Assembly: GCF_041260665.1 (NCBI RefSeq)
Contig: NZ_JBGCCT010000004.1
Location: forward strand, 372,001 to 436,000
Direction of reading: 5' to 3'
Source of the DNA: Catenulispora sp. GP43
GTDB taxonomy: Bacteria; Actinomycetota; Actinomycetes; Streptomycetales; Catenulisporaceae
DNA: 64,000 bases
The position numbers were made by a program, and so were the translations under genes. Shown here in pieces: positions 10,060 through 18,913 of this stretch. Position 1 is the stretch's first letter. Each line of letters begins with the position of its first letter. The notes beneath the pieces are model-generated. The model saw only the letters and a program-made list of their open reading frames with translations, did not search any database and was not told the origin of the DNA.

Positions 10060-10815
10060 TCAGGCGTCGATCTTCTCCATGACCTCGTCGGAGACGTCGA
10101 AGTTGGCGTAGACGTTCTGCACGTCGTCGCTGTCCTCCAGGGCCTCGATGAGCCGGAACACCTTGCGCGCGCCGTCCTCGTCCAGCTCCACCTGCACCGA
10201 GGGCAGGAAGGAGGACTCGGCCGACTCGTAGTCGATCCCGGCGCCCTGCAGCGCGGTGCGCACCGGGATCAGGTCCCCGGCCTCGCTGACCACCTCGAAG
10301 GACTCGCCGAGGTCGTTGACCTCCTCGGCGCCGGCCTCGAGCACCGCCACCAGGATGTCGTCCTCGGTCAGGCTCTCGGCCTTGGGGACGATCACCACGC
10401 CCTTGCGCGTGAACATGTACGCCACCGAGCCCGGGTCGGCCATCGAGCCGCCGTTGCGGGTCATGGCCACCCGCACCTCGGAGGCGGCGCGGTTGCGGTT
10501 GTCGGTCAGGCACTCGATCAGGACCGCCACGCCGTTCGGGGCGTAGCCCTCGTACATGATGGTCTGCCAGTCGGCGCCGCCGGCCTCCGCGCCCGACCCG
10601 CGCTTGATCGCGCGGTCGATGTTGTCGGCCGGGACCGAGTTCTTCTTGGCCTTCTGGACCGCGTCGAAGAGCGTGGGGTTACCCGTCACATCTCCGCCGC
10701 CGGTCTTGGCCGCGACCTCGATGTTCTTGATCAGCCGGGCGAACAGCTTGCCGCGCTTGGCGTCGATGACCGCCTTCTTGTGCTTGGTGGTCGCCCATTT
10801 GGAGTGGCCGGACAT
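10060..10815 (-). CDS. yebC: YebC/PmpR family protein
   Basis: Conserved cytosolic protein of 251 residues. The family was long annotated as a transcriptional regulator; more recent work links members to relief of ribosome stalling on proline-rich sequences. It opens with the family signature [14 protein letters not shown] and has [27 protein letters not shown] and [10 protein letters not shown]. The ATG follows AGGGAGCAGGGG. Its place between pdxT and ruvC is standard in actinobacteria. The window is rich in Pro-rich proteins, which fits the stalling role, but that link is only an inference. Confidence 0.93.
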   Translation of the reverse strand: MSGHSKWATTKHKKAVIDAKRGKLFARLIKNIEVAAKTGGGDVTGNPTLFDAVQKAKKNSVPADNIDRAIKRGSGAEAGGADWQTIMYEGYAPNGVAVLIECLTDNRNRAASEVRVAMTRNGGSMADPGSVAYMFTRKGVVIVPKAESLTEDDILVAVLEAGAEEVNDLGESFEVVSEAGDLIPVRTALQGAGIDYESAESSFLPSVQVELDEDGARKVFRLIEALEDSDDVQNVYANFDVSDEVMEKIDA

Positions 10816-10843
10816 TACCCCTGCTCCCTAACTACGAATTCAT

Positions 10844-11455
10844 TCAGGCTGCGTCACGGTCCCGCACCATCGCCACGAAATACTCGTGGACCCGGCGGTC
10901 CGCGGTCAGCTCCGGATGGAAGGACGTCGCCAGCAGGTTTCCCTGCCGGACCGCGACGATCCTACCGATAGCCGGGCCACTGGTGACGCGAGCCAGCACC
11001 TCGACACCCTCGTCGAGCTCCTCCACCCACGGCGCGCGGATGAAGACACCGGTCAGTTCCCCGATGCCTTCGAAGGCGATCGGCTCCTCGAAGGACTCGG
11101 TCTGCCGCCCGAAAGCGTTGCGCCGCACGGTGATCGGCAGCCCGCCGAAGGTCTCCTGACCGGTGGCCGCGTCGGTGATCCGGTCGGCCAGCATGATCAT
11201 CCCGGCACAGGTGCCGAACACCGGCATGCCCTCGGCGATCCGCTTGCGGACCGGGACGAACATGTCGGCGTTGGTGGCGAGCTTCCACATCGCGGTGGAC
11301 TCCCCGCCCGGGACGACGAGCGCGTCGACCGCGTCCAGGTCGGCCGGACGCCGGACCAGCGCGGTGGCCGCGCCGATCGCCTTCAGGGACGCGACGTGCT
11401 CGCGGAAGTCGCCTTGCAGCGCGAGCACGCCGATCGTCTTGTCCGTCTCTGCCAT
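10844..11455 (-). CDS. pdxT: Pyridoxal 5'-phosphate synthase glutaminase subunit PdxT
   Basis: Class I-like glutaminase that delivers ammonia to PdxS for PLP synthesis. Evidence: [14 protein letters not shown] at the N-terminus, PGGESTAM substrate loop, catalytic Cys in [10 protein letters not shown], and the His-Glu pair in SFHPELT near the C-terminus. At 203 residues it is of normal size. It begins four bases after the pdxS stop, so the two subunits are co-translated. Confidence 0.96.
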   Translation of the reverse strand: MAETDKTIGVLALQGDFREHVASLKAIGAATALVRRPADLDAVDALVVPGGESTAMWKLATNADMFVPVRKRIAEGMPVFGTCAGMIMLADRITDAATGQETFGGLPITVRRNAFGRQTESFEEPIAFEGIGELTGVFIRAPWVEELDEGVEVLARVTSGPAIGRIVAVRQGNLLATSFHPELTADRRVHEYFVAMVRDRDAA

Positions 11456-11459
11456 GCAA

Positions 11460-12371
11460 TTACCAGCCGCGCGAGGCGTAGCGCTGCTCGGCCGGCAGCG
11501 TGTCCAGGTTGATCCCGACGATCGCCTCGCCGAGGTTGCGCGAGACCTTGGCGATCAGGTCCGCGTCGTCGTAGTGCGTGGTGGCCTCGACGATGGCCTT
11601 GGCGCGCTTCTCCGGGTCGCCGGACTTGAAGATGCCCGAGCCCACGAACACGCCCTCGGCGCCGAGCTGCATCATCATCGCGGCGTCGGCCGGGGTGGCG
11701 ATGCCGCCGGCGGTGAACAGCACGACCGGCAGCTTGCCGGTGGCCGCGACCTCCTTGACCAGCTCGTAGGGCGCCTGGTGGTTCTTGGCGGCCAGGAACA
11801 GCTCGGACTCGTCCAGGGTGGTGAGCCTGCGGATGTCGGCCCGCAGCTGGCGCATGTGCCGGGTGGCCTCGACCACGTTGCCGGTGCCGGCCTCGCCCTT
11901 GGAGCGGATCATCGCCGCGCCCTCGGCGATGCGGCGCAAGGCCTCGCCGAGGTTGGTGGCGCCGCAGACGAAGGGGACGGTGAACGCCCACTTGTCGATG
12001 TGGTGGGTCTCGTCGGCCGGGGTCAGCACCTCGGACTCGTCGATGTAGTCCACGCCGAGCGCCTGCAGCACCTGGGCCTCGACGAAGTGGCCGATCCGGG
12101 CCTTGGCCATGACCGGGATGGAGACGGCCTCGATGATGCCGTCGACCATGTCCGGGTCGCTCATCCGCGCCACGCCGCCGTCCTTGCGGATGTCGGCGGG
12201 CACCCGCTCCAGCGCCATGACCGCGACCGCGCCGGCGTCCTCGGCGATCTTGGCCTGCTCGGGGGTGACGACGTCCATGATCACGCCGCCCTTGAGCATC
12301 TCGGCCATGCCGCGCTTGACGCGGGCGGTACCGACCGCGGGGGCCTGCGCGCTGTTCTCGTTCACGGACAC
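11460..12371 (-). CDS. pdxS: Pyridoxal 5'-phosphate synthase subunit PdxS
   Basis: Condenses ribose 5-phosphate, glyceraldehyde 3-phosphate and ammonia into PLP in a dodecamer of (beta/alpha)8 barrels. Landmarks are [17 protein letters not shown], the catalytic lysine in [13 protein letters not shown], and the phosphate loop [17 protein letters not shown]. The GTG start (VSVNEN) has GAGG six to seven bases upstream and yields 303 residues, the family norm. A 28-codon upstream extension was rejected. It is the promoter-proximal gene of pdxS-pdxT. Confidence 0.96.
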   Translation of the reverse strand: MSVNENSAQAPAVGTARVKRGMAEMLKGGVIMDVVTPEQAKIAEDAGAVAVMALERVPADIRKDGGVARMSDPDMVDGIIEAVSIPVMAKARIGHFVEAQVLQALGVDYIDESEVLTPADETHHIDKWAFTVPFVCGATNLGEALRRIAEGAAMIRSKGEAGTGNVVEATRHMRQLRADIRRLTTLDESELFLAAKNHQAPYELVKEVAATGKLPVVLFTAGGIATPADAAMMMQLGAEGVFVGSGIFKSGDPEKRAKAIVEATTHYDDADLIAKVSRNLGEAIVGINLDTLPAEQRYASRGW

Positions 12372-12578
12372 GGGGGACCTCACAGGGGGAAGGATTGTCG
12401 GATGAGCGGACTGCTCCCGGAGCACCATCCTAGAGGGCGCGCAAGTGTGATCCACCTGACAATGTGGCCAGGTCAGGATGTGGGAGTGGACGGTGAGGCG
12501 GCTTGCGCCACCTGAGACTCGTCATAAGTGCTGGTCCGTGACGGCCCTTACAGGGGCGGCGCTCCTTACACCGCCCGG

Positions 12579-13121
12579 CTACGCCGCGGCCAACGCGCGC
12601 AAACCGAGGGGTTCCTCGTCATCCATCTCGAAAGTGTCGGGGAACGGCGCGTGCCCGGCCAGCCGGAACCACCGCACCAGCCGCTGGCGTCGCAGGACCC
12701 AGGTGACGCGCACGGCGTCGTTGTAGAAGCGCCGCGCCAGCTGCACCCGCCGGCACGAGGAGTCCAGCTCGACCAGCAGCGCGCCCCCGCCGGGCCGCTC
12801 CTTGAGCGCCAGCGTCTCCTTCGAGTCGTCGAAGACGTCGCGCAGCACCCGCGTCAGGTTGGTCTCGGCGAGGTCGCGGGAGTCGGCGGCGGCTTCGCGC
12901 GCGGTGTGCGCGGCGTCGTCGAGCAGGATCGAGGCGGCCGGATCCAGCAGCCGCGAGGCCGCCAGGTCCAGCGAGACCGACGCCCGCCGCACGAGCTGCG
13001 CGTCGAGCGCGGCCCACGCGGCGTCCCGGCGGGTGTGCAGCCGGTCCAGCCGGTTGGCGGTCCAGCTGAGGTAGACGCCGATGAGCAGGACGATCGCTGC
13101 GGCGTAGACGAGGACGGACAC
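12579..13121 (-). CDS. LemA-like membrane-anchored protein
   Basis: One N-terminal transmembrane helix (about residues 4-20) is followed by an all-helical cytoplasmic or surface domain. The pattern RLHTRRDAAWAALDAQLVRR near residue 30 and RRFYNDAVR near 135 match the start and core of LemA-type proteins, a family of unknown biochemical role. At 180 residues it is of typical LemA length. It occupies the slot upstream of pdxS where streptomycetes also keep a small unknown membrane protein. The ATG is the first in frame. The family call rests on short motifs and is moderately sure. Confidence 0.7.
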   Translation of the reverse strand: MSVLVYAAAIVLLIGVYLSWTANRLDRLHTRRDAAWAALDAQLVRRASVSLDLAASRLLDPAASILLDDAAHTAREAAADSRDLAETNLTRVLRDVFDDSKETLALKERPGGGALLVELDSSCRRVQLARRFYNDAVRVTWVLRRQRLVRWFRLAGHAPFPDTFEMDDEEPLGLRALAAA

Positions 13122-13271
13122 GGAGGCTCAGCCTAGTGGGCCCGGGCGGGTCTGGGCTGCGCGGTTGAGGGGCGGACGCGGATCCGTCGGGTGCGTGGGG
13201 GTGCACGCGCCCCTGCGGATCGGCATGCCTGCACGATCGTGCGGCGGCTGCGACCTGCCGATGCTGGAAGC

Positions 13272-13661
13272 ATGGGGAACAGGGCAACCGGCTTGGGCGC
13301 GACGCTCGGCGCTCTGCTGGAAACCGTGCAGCGCCGCACCATGCTCAAAGCCGCCGATCTGCCGCGATTCCCCGCGCGCGTCGAGGACGGCATCCAGTTC
13401 TGTCTGGCGACCTTGCTGCGCGGCTGGCCGGACGGGGAAACAAGGGTCCTGATCTCGGTGTCGACCGGGGACGGCCGACTCGGCGTGGTCCTGTTCGATC
13501 CGGAGACCTCCGACATCTCCCACATCGCCACCGCGGCGGGGTGGGAGGCCGTCGCCGGCCGCATCGCGTCCCTCAAGGGCACCGTGGCGTCGGCCCCCAA
13601 CTTCGGCGGGTTGGTCGTCACGATCGATATTCCCGTTGCGGGGCGGAACGCAGCGCTGTAG
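13272..13661 (+). CDS. Small protein resembling a degenerate histidine-kinase ATPase domain
   Basis: No certain family. The last 85 residues read like a shortened HATPase domain. A helix in the N-box position (VEDGIQFCLATLL) is followed by a strand-turn (VLISVSTGDGRLGVVLFDP). The terminal GRIASLKGTVASAPNFGG resembles the 'RV..LGG.....P.GG' end of NarL-partner kinases. The N-box Asn and the G-boxes are not recognisable, so ATP binding is doubtful. The ATG start has only a poor, too-close GGAAG. Four bases separate it from the next gene, so they are probably one operon. It interrupts the otherwise conserved pdxS-to-pimA order. Confidence 0.55.
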   Translation: MGNRATGLGATLGALLETVQRRTMLKAADLPRFPARVEDGIQFCLATLLRGWPDGETRVLISVSTGDGRLGVVLFDPETSDISHIATAAGWEAVAGRIASLKGTVASAPNFGGLVVTIDIPVAGRNAAL

Positions 13662-13664
13662 ACG

Positions 13665-14501
13665 ATGAGCATGCAGGGGGTGACGAAGTGGCTGACGCTC
13701 GATGGACCGCCGGGCCTGTGCACGCTGTGCCGGGGCCCGGTGACGTGTTCGGCGGGTGAGTCCCCGGTGGACGGCGAGAACTCCTGGTTCTTCGAGGATC
13801 TGTGCCGGAACTGCGACTACAGCCTGGTCCAACAGGGGCGTCGCTTCATCCCGGCACATACTCGCGAACTGTTCCTGGAGCTCACCGGCCGGTGGCGGAT
13901 CCGGATCGATCAGGGCTCGGATGCGGGTGTTCCGGTGCTGCGTTGCCTCCGCAGAGTGTTCCGGTTCTCGATCTCCGAGGCACAGGAGCTTCGGCGGAAG
14001 CTCCTGGACGCCGGCCTGCCCGGGAGTCGCGGCGAGATGGAGTGGCTCGCCTTGGAGCTCGGCGCTCTCGGTGTGCGCACCACTGTCACGCAGGAGACCG
14101 TCGGCACCCAGACCGAGCTGCCCGAGCGGCGGATGCCGATGGCGCCTTCGCGGGTCGGCGGCGGGACGTCCGAATCGGCGGTCACCGTGGCCGACCCCGT
14201 TGAGCGCGAGCGCGTCGCCGACTACTTGGCGCACGCGTTCTGTCTCGTCGCCGGCGGCTACTGGATCGATCCGGTGACGCGCGACCCCCGCCATCGGGGC
14301 GGCGACGGTTTCCTGACCGATGGCACGTACTTCTGGTCACTCGCTTGGGCCACGCTGCTGCGGAGACACGGGCCGCCGCTGGCCGAGGACTTCGTCGCGC
14401 ACGTTCGCGGTCTGGACTATCAGCCGCCGACGCTCAGCGAGCGCGAGATCGCCGCGGTCCAGGCCGCGACCGGGTTGGAACCGCCGCCGGACGAGTACTG
14501 A
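13665..14501 (+). CDS. Zinc-ribbon / L7-L12-like domain hypothetical protein
   Basis: Unrecognised as a whole; three parts can be seen. Residues about 19-50 carry two Cys pairs (CTLC and CRNC) compatible with a zinc ribbon. Residues about 92-135 (VFRFSISEAQELRRKLLDAG and a later LGALGVRTTV) resemble the ribosomal L7/L12 C-terminal fold that actinobacteria reuse in small unknown proteins. The C-terminal part has LTDGTYFWSLAWATLLRRHG, a motif seen in actinobacterial hypothetical and immunity-type proteins. No membrane segment. Transcribed with the preceding small ORF. No enzymatic function is suggested. Confidence 0.6.
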   Translation: MSMQGVTKWLTLDGPPGLCTLCRGPVTCSAGESPVDGENSWFFEDLCRNCDYSLVQQGRRFIPAHTRELFLELTGRWRIRIDQGSDAGVPVLRCLRRVFRFSISEAQELRRKLLDAGLPGSRGEMEWLALELGALGVRTTVTQETVGTQTELPERRMPMAPSRVGGGTSESAVTVADPVERERVADYLAHAFCLVAGGYWIDPVTRDPRHRGGDGFLTDGTYFWSLAWATLLRRHGPPLAEDFVAHVRGLDYQPPTLSEREIAAVQAATGLEPPPDEY

Positions 14502-14535
14502 GACGCTTCGGAGCGCCGCTTCACTTCAGCGCGCT

Positions 14536-15051
14536 TCACTCCTGCGCAGCCCGCGCCCGGTAGGCCGCGACCGTCGTCCGGCTCGCGCACGCGTTGCCGC
14601 AGAAGCGGCGTGTCCGGTTGCGGGACTGGTCCACGAAGTAGTTCCCGCAGCCCGCGGCGGCACAGCGGCCGAGGGTCACCGCCGGGTCGCCGGCCGCGAC
14701 CAGGGCGAGCTTGGCGGCGACGAGCTGGCCGAGCCAGCGTTCGGCCGGGGCGCCGTTGCGGCTGAAGTGGATGTGCCAGGCGCCGGTGCCGTCGTGGTCG
14801 GACAGGTGCATCTCCGGCGGGTAGTCGCGCAGCAGCTGGTGGACCGCGTCGGGCGGAGTGCCGTCGACGAGCTGTTCCAGGGCCGTGGCGACCAGGTGCG
14901 GCAGGCCCCCGTAGGCGCCGTCCGGCGGGGGTGTGACCTCGTGCTGGTCGAAGAAGTCCGCGACCAGGTGGCCGGCCTGGTCCAGGGTGCCGGTGTTGGC
15001 CAGCTCGACCGCCAGCCGGGTCACGTTGCCAATGTAGTCACCGTATTGCAC
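14536..15051 (-). CDS. CGNR zinc-finger (ABATE-type) transcriptional regulator
   Basis: The C-terminus has the CGNR zinc finger: a Cys pair in CAAAGCGNYFVD followed by RRFCGNACASR and a basic tail. This is a DNA-binding module of stress-linked regulators. The N-terminal 120 residues form the helical ligand-sensing ABATE-like region. The GTG start (VQYGDYIGN) was chosen because longer frames run through the divergent promoter and its palindrome. The divergently transcribed TPR-like gene is the obvious target, with autoregulation likely through the shared operator. Confidence 0.8.
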   Translation of the reverse strand: MQYGDYIGNVTRLAVELANTGTLDQAGHLVADFFDQHEVTPPPDGAYGGLPHLVATALEQLVDGTPPDAVHQLLRDYPPEMHLSDHDGTGAWHIHFSRNGAPAERWLGQLVAAKLALVAAGDPAVTLGRCAAAGCGNYFVDQSRNRTRRFCGNACASRTTVAAYRARAAQE

Positions 15052-15091
15052 TTGACCGCCTACATCGTTGATTCCTACTGTAGGCACCATG
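15052..15091 (+). promoter_or_regulatory. Divergent promoter with palindrome CCTACTGTAGG
   Basis: On the plus strand TTGACC and TACTGT are 18 bases apart, and the ATG of the TPR-like gene begins seven bases after the -10, so a leaderless transcript is expected. The 11-bp palindrome CCTACTGTAGG (15074-15084) covers this -10 and a minus-strand TACAGT facing the CGNR gene. Two further CCTACA half-sites lie about 15 and 20 bases away. Confidence 0.65.
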
Positions 15092-15796
15092 ATAGCTGAC
15101 ACCACCTACACAGCTCGCCGCCTGTGGCTGCTCGGGGAGTGGGACGCCGCGCTCTCCGTACTGGGCCCGGACGCGGACGCCGAGCTGCGTGCCGAGATAG
15201 CCGTCGAGCGCTGGTTCTTCCGGCTGGCCGGGCACGACGAGGCCGAGCAGGCCGTCGCCGCCCTGGACCCGACCACCCCGGCGGCCCAGGTGCTGCGGGC
15301 GCGCCTGGCCTACAGCCGCCTGCTCTTCCGGCGCGACCCGCACCCCGAAGACCGGGCCGCCTCCGAGGCCGGCTACCGGGACGCCGTGCAGCACAGCGAC
15401 GGAGCCACGCTCGGATGGGCGGAGTTCCACTGGGGCACCCTGCTCGACAACATCGACGAGGACGCGGACGCCGCCCGCCCGCACTTCGAGACGGCACTCG
15501 AACTCGCGGTGAAGCACGGCGACACCGCCCTGGAGGCCATCGCCGTCCGCCACCTGGCGCCGTACCAGGAGCCCGCGGGGGCGATCCGGATGCTGCGACG
15601 CTCGCTGCACCTGCGGGCGGCCCTCGGCGCCCGGGCGTACTCGGTCGCCGCGCAGGCCACCCTGGCCGCCGCTTTGGCCGAGGACGACCCCGAGCGCGCC
15701 GACCTGACCGACGCCTACCTCGCCGGCGCCGCGGCACTGGGGATCGCGTGGCTGCTCAACGGCGGGTCGGGGTCCACCGAGGATTTCGAGGACTGA
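15089..15796 (+). CDS. TPR-like helical repeat protein
   Basis: 235 residues of amphipathic helix pairs with TPR spacing (LLGEWDAALSVLG, AALDPTTPAAQVLRARLAYS, HFETALELAVKHGDTALEA). No catalytic motif, signal peptide or membrane segment is visible; it is probably a cytoplasmic protein-interaction scaffold. The ATG at the predicted transcription start suits leaderless translation; an in-frame ATG seven codons upstream lies inside the promoter. Expression is likely controlled by the divergent CGNR regulator. The real partner is unknown. Confidence 0.7.
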   Translation: MIADTTYTARRLWLLGEWDAALSVLGPDADAELRAEIAVERWFFRLAGHDEAEQAVAALDPTTPAAQVLRARLAYSRLLFRRDPHPEDRAASEAGYRDAVQHSDGATLGWAEFHWGTLLDNIDEDADAARPHFETALELAVKHGDTALEAIAVRHLAPYQEPAGAIRMLRRSLHLRAALGARAYSVAAQATLAAALAEDDPERADLTDAYLAGAAALGIAWLLNGGSGSTEDFED

Positions 15797-15817
15797 GACC
15801 CGGCCGGCGCAGACGTC

Positions 15818-15848
15818 TCGGCCCGGGCGATCACATCACCCGGGCCGA
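15818..15848. terminator. Bidirectional terminator between TPR-like gene and pimA
   Basis: TCGGCCCGGG and CCCGGGCCGA form a perfect 10-bp stem around an 11-base loop between two convergent genes, followed by a short GTTTT on the plus strand. Confidence 0.75.
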
Positions 15849-15873
15849 CGCAGCGTTTTGAGGTGAGACCGCC

Positions 15874-17040
15874 TCAGGGCTCCAGCGCCTCGTCCACCCT
15901 CAGCACATCCACCACCGCGGACCGCCCCGCCGGCGCCGTCGTCACCATCTCGTACACCGCCAGCAGGTCGGTGGCCACCACCGACCAGTCGTAGCGCCGC
16001 ACCGCCAGCGACGCGGCCGCCGACAGCCGCTCGCGCTCGGCGGCGTCCTCCAGGAGCTCGATCGCGTCCTTGGCCAGGGCCTGGGCGTCGCCGGTGGGGA
16101 ACATCCGGCCGACCGCGCCGCCCTCCAGGACCAGGCCGAACGCGTCCAGGTCGCTGGCCAGCACCGGGGCGCCGGCCGACATGGCCTCGACCAGGATGAT
16201 GCCGAAGCTCTCGCCGCCGAGGTTGGGGGCGACGTACACGTCCACGCTGGACAGCAGGCGCGCCTTGTCCACGTCGGACAGCCGGCCCAGGAACTCCACC
16301 TGGCCGCGCACGTCCTCCGGCAGCAGCGCCTCGGCCTCCTCGATGTCGCCGCCGCCGAGCACGAGCAGCCGGACGCCGGGCCGCGCGGCCGCGATCTCCG
16401 GGAACGCCGCCAGGAGCGTGGGCAGGCCCTTGCGCTCCTCCAGGCGGCCGATGAAGGCCAGCGTGCCGCCCTGGCCGGGCTGCGTCTGCCATTCGGCCTT
16501 GGGCTCGGCGCGCTCGTAGAAGCCGACGTCCACGCCGTTGGGGATCACCACCGCGTCGCCGCCCAGGTGCTCGACCAGCGTGCGCCGCGCGTATTCGGAC
16601 ACCGCGATGCGGGCGCTGATCTTCTCCAGCGTGGGCTGCAGGATCGGGTAGGCGACCGTCATCGCGCGCGAGCGCGGGTTGGCGGTGTGGAAGGTGGCGA
16701 CGATCGGCCCGGAGCCGGCCCAGCAGGCCAGCATCGACAGGCTCGGCGAGGACGGCTCGTGGACGTGCAGCACGTCGAAGGCGCCGTCGTGCAGCCAGCG
16801 CCGGACCCGGGCGGCGGACAGGAAGCCGAAGTTCACGCGCGCCACCGAGCCGTTGTACGGCACCGGCACCGCGCGGCCGGCGTGCGTGACGTAGTCCGGC
16901 AGCGCGGCCTCGTCGTCGGCCGGGGCCAGCACCGAGACCTCGTGGCCCAGCCGGATCAGGTGCACGGCCAGGTCCCGGACGTGGTTCTGCACGCCGCCGG
17001 GGATGTCCCACGCGTAGGGGCAGACCACGCCGATCCTCAC
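15874..17040 (-). CDS. pimA: Phosphatidylinositol alpha-mannosyltransferase PimA
   Basis: GT4-family enzyme at the inner membrane face that moves mannose from GDP-mannose to the 2-position of phosphatidylinositol, the first step of PIM synthesis. The GT-B fold is marked by WDIPGGVQNHV near the N-terminus, FIGRLEERKGL in the second domain, and the donor-site GGESFGIILVEAM. At 388 residues it matches PimA. The GTG start overlaps the patA stop as GTGA, so translation is coupled. The block pgsA-patA-pimA is conserved in PIM-making actinobacteria. Confidence 0.93.
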   Translation of the reverse strand: MRIGVVCPYAWDIPGGVQNHVRDLAVHLIRLGHEVSVLAPADDEAALPDYVTHAGRAVPVPYNGSVARVNFGFLSAARVRRWLHDGAFDVLHVHEPSSPSLSMLACWAGSGPIVATFHTANPRSRAMTVAYPILQPTLEKISARIAVSEYARRTLVEHLGGDAVVIPNGVDVGFYERAEPKAEWQTQPGQGGTLAFIGRLEERKGLPTLLAAFPEIAAARPGVRLLVLGGGDIEEAEALLPEDVRGQVEFLGRLSDVDKARLLSSVDVYVAPNLGGESFGIILVEAMSAGAPVLASDLDAFGLVLEGGAVGRMFPTGDAQALAKDAIELLEDAAERERLSAAASLAVRRYDWSVVATDLLAVYEMVTTAPAGRSAVVDVLRVDEALEP

Positions 17041-18170
17041 GGCGCCTCCTGCGCCGAGGGCTCCGCGAGCGCCGCAGACTCGGCAGACGCCGTGGGCTCC
17101 GTAGGCTCCGTGACTTCCGTGGGCTTCGTAGGCTCCGCAGGTGCCGCAGGTGCCGCAGGTGCCGCAGGTGCCGCAGGTGCCGCAGGTGCCGCAGGTGCCG
17201 CAGACTCGGCAGACTCCGCGGGCTCCGGCACCGCCGCCTTCGCCTTGGGCGCCTTGGCCGGGTCCAGGTCGGCGAGGAAGAACTTCTGCATCATGTGCCA
17301 GTCCGCCGGATGCGCGGCGATGCCGGCGGCGTAGTTGTCGGCGAGCTGCTGGCTCATCACGGCCACCTTCTCGGGCCGCTTGCCGTCCTCCGGGACCGGG
17401 ATCTCGGGGCGCACCCGCACGCTCATCCGACCATACGACGGATACCAGAGCTGCACCGGCAGCAGCACCGCCCCGGTCTGCACCGCCAGCGCCGCCGGCC
17501 CGGCCGCGATCCGCGTGGCCTCCCCGAACATCGTCACCTGCGCGCCGCTGGCGCTCAGGTCACGGTCGGCGACCAGCGCCACCGGCTTGCCGGCCCGCAG
17601 CCGCCGGGCCAGCGTGCCGAACACCGAGGGGCCCCCGTCGTGCGGCAGCACCTCCATGCCCAGTCCGCGCCGGTAGTCCAGGAACTTCTCGGCCACCGAC
17701 TCCGGCTTCAGGTGCTCAGCGACGGTGGTGAAGCCCTGGCCCATGTAGTTCACGAGCCACATGCCGGCGTGGTCGTAGTTGCCGGTGTGGCCCAGCGCCA
17801 TGATCACGCCGCGTCCGGAGTCCAGCGCGTCCTGCAGACGCTTGATGTCCTCGGCGGGGAAGTCGACGCTGTCCATGATCCGCTCGCGGCTCCACGTCGG
17901 AGCGCGGAACTGCTCGCAGTACTGCCGCAGCGCCGAGCGCATCCCCTTGCGCGACATCTCGCGCAGCTGCGCCTCCGGCGTGTCCTTGCCCAGGACGCGC
18001 GCCAGGTTCTTCTCCAGCTGGCGCACCTGGCCGCCGCGCCGGGCCCACAGCCGGTCGGCGATGAGGTCGAACACCCGGTAGGCCGTGCGCTCCGGCAGCA
18101 GCTTCACCGCCGTCCAGGCCGCACCGTAGCCCCAGCTGACCAGGCGCTCCTTGCCGCTCTCCCCGTTCAC
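17037..18170 (-). CDS. patA: Phosphatidylinositol mannoside acyltransferase (lauroyltransferase family)
   Basis: LpxL/HtrB-like acyltransferase expected to acylate the PIM mannose at the cytoplasmic membrane face. The catalytic HX4D-type motif is GHTGNYDHAG near residue 130, with FGTLARRLRAGKPVALVADRD and a conserved GAVLLPVQLWY segment. The GTG start overlaps the pgsA stop as GTGA. The last 75 residues are a low-complexity tail with seven AAP repeats encoded by a 9-bp tandem repeat and then Thr/Pro/Glu-rich sequence; this part is not needed for the fold. Confidence 0.92.
   Translation of the reverse strand: MNGESGKERLVSWGYGAAWTAVKLLPERTAYRVFDLIADRLWARRGGQVRQLEKNLARVLGKDTPEAQLREMSRKGMRSALRQYCEQFRAPTWSRERIMDSVDFPAEDIKRLQDALDSGRGVIMALGHTGNYDHAGMWLVNYMGQGFTTVAEHLKPESVAEKFLDYRRGLGMEVLPHDGGPSVFGTLARRLRAGKPVALVADRDLSASGAQVTMFGEATRIAAGPAALAVQTGAVLLPVQLWYPSYGRMSVRVRPEIPVPEDGKRPEKVAVMSQQLADNYAAGIAAHPADWHMMQKFFLADLDPAKAPKAKAAVPEPAESAESAAPAAPAAPAAPAAPAAPAAPAEPTKPTEVTEPTEPTASAESAALAEPSAQEAP
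17137..17203. repeat. 9-bp tandem repeat encoding (AAP)n in PatA
   Basis: Seven uninterrupted copies of GCAGGTGCC plus a partial copy encode the Ala-Ala-Pro tail of PatA on the minus strand. The exact repetition at the DNA level predicts length variation between strains. Confidence 0.9.
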
Positions 18171-18796
18171 TCCGTCGTCTCCCCCTTCGGCACCTTGACC
18201 AGCAGTTCCTTGCGGACCAGCAGCACGCGCTGCACCAGGGTGACGAGGGAGCCGATGGCGATGGCCCACAGCGCGACGGCCTGGATGTAGGGCACGCCGA
18301 GCCCGGCGAGCCCGGTCGCCACCAGCGAGCCGACCAGCCGCTCGCTGCGCTCGACGTAGCCGACGTTCGCGTCCACGCCGAGCCCCTCGGCCCGGGCCCG
18401 CGCGTACGACACCACCGCGCCGAGCCCCATGATGGCCAGACAGACCCCGAACAACACCGGCTGGTTCCCGCCGCGGCCGAACCACCACGCCAGCCCGCCG
18501 AAGATCGCCGCGTCCGCGAGCCGGTCCAGCGTGGAGTCCCAGAAGGCGCCGAACTTGTCCTTGCGCTGCACCATCCGCGCCATCGTCCCGTCGACCAGGT
18601 CGGAGAACACGAAAGCGGTGATGACGAGCGTCCCGACGAAGAACGACCCGCGCGGGTAGAAGCACAGCGCGCCGGTGATCACGCCGAGCGTGCCGACCAG
18701 CGTCACCGCGTCCGGACTGATCCCGACGCTCAGGAAGAACCGGGCGATCGGGGTGAAGACGGCGGTGAAGAAGGCACGCGCGTAACGGTTGAGCAT
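18167..18796 (-). CDS. pgsA: Phosphatidylinositol phosphate synthase (CDP-alcohol phosphatidyltransferase)
   Basis: Joins CDP-diacylglycerol with inositol 1-phosphate at the membrane to give PI-phosphate, the precursor of PI and PIMs. The complete CDP-OH-phosphatidyltransferase motif DG-x2-AR-x8-G-x3-D-x3-D is present around residue 68 (VDGTMARM, then FGAFWDSTLDR). Six transmembrane helices fit the 209-residue length. Neighbouring patA and pimA make the inositol-lipid specificity far likelier than glycerol. First gene of the pgsA-patA-pimA operon; stop and start codons overlap throughout. Confidence 0.92.
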   Translation of the reverse strand: MLNRYARAFFTAVFTPIARFFLSVGISPDAVTLVGTLGVITGALCFYPRGSFFVGTLVITAFVFSDLVDGTMARMVQRKDKFGAFWDSTLDRLADAAIFGGLAWWFGRGGNQPVLFGVCLAIMGLGAVVSYARARAEGLGVDANVGYVERSERLVGSLVATGLAGLGVPYIQAVALWAIAIGSLVTLVQRVLLVRKELLVKVPKGETTE

Positions 18797-18913
18797 GACC
18801 GTCCTGAAATCGGGTACGTGGGGTCGGTGGGGCGTCTGATCCGCGGCCAGCCGACCGCGAGGCCATCATAGGGGCCCGCCGTGCCCGCCTACCGGTTCAG
18901 TGCTGAGACCGCC

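Noticed and set aside
13128-14294. 388-codon minus-strand frame
   Set aside because: Composition is Arg/Pro/His-rich without domains and it opposes the zinc-ribbon gene, whose Cys pairs and codon bias are convincing.
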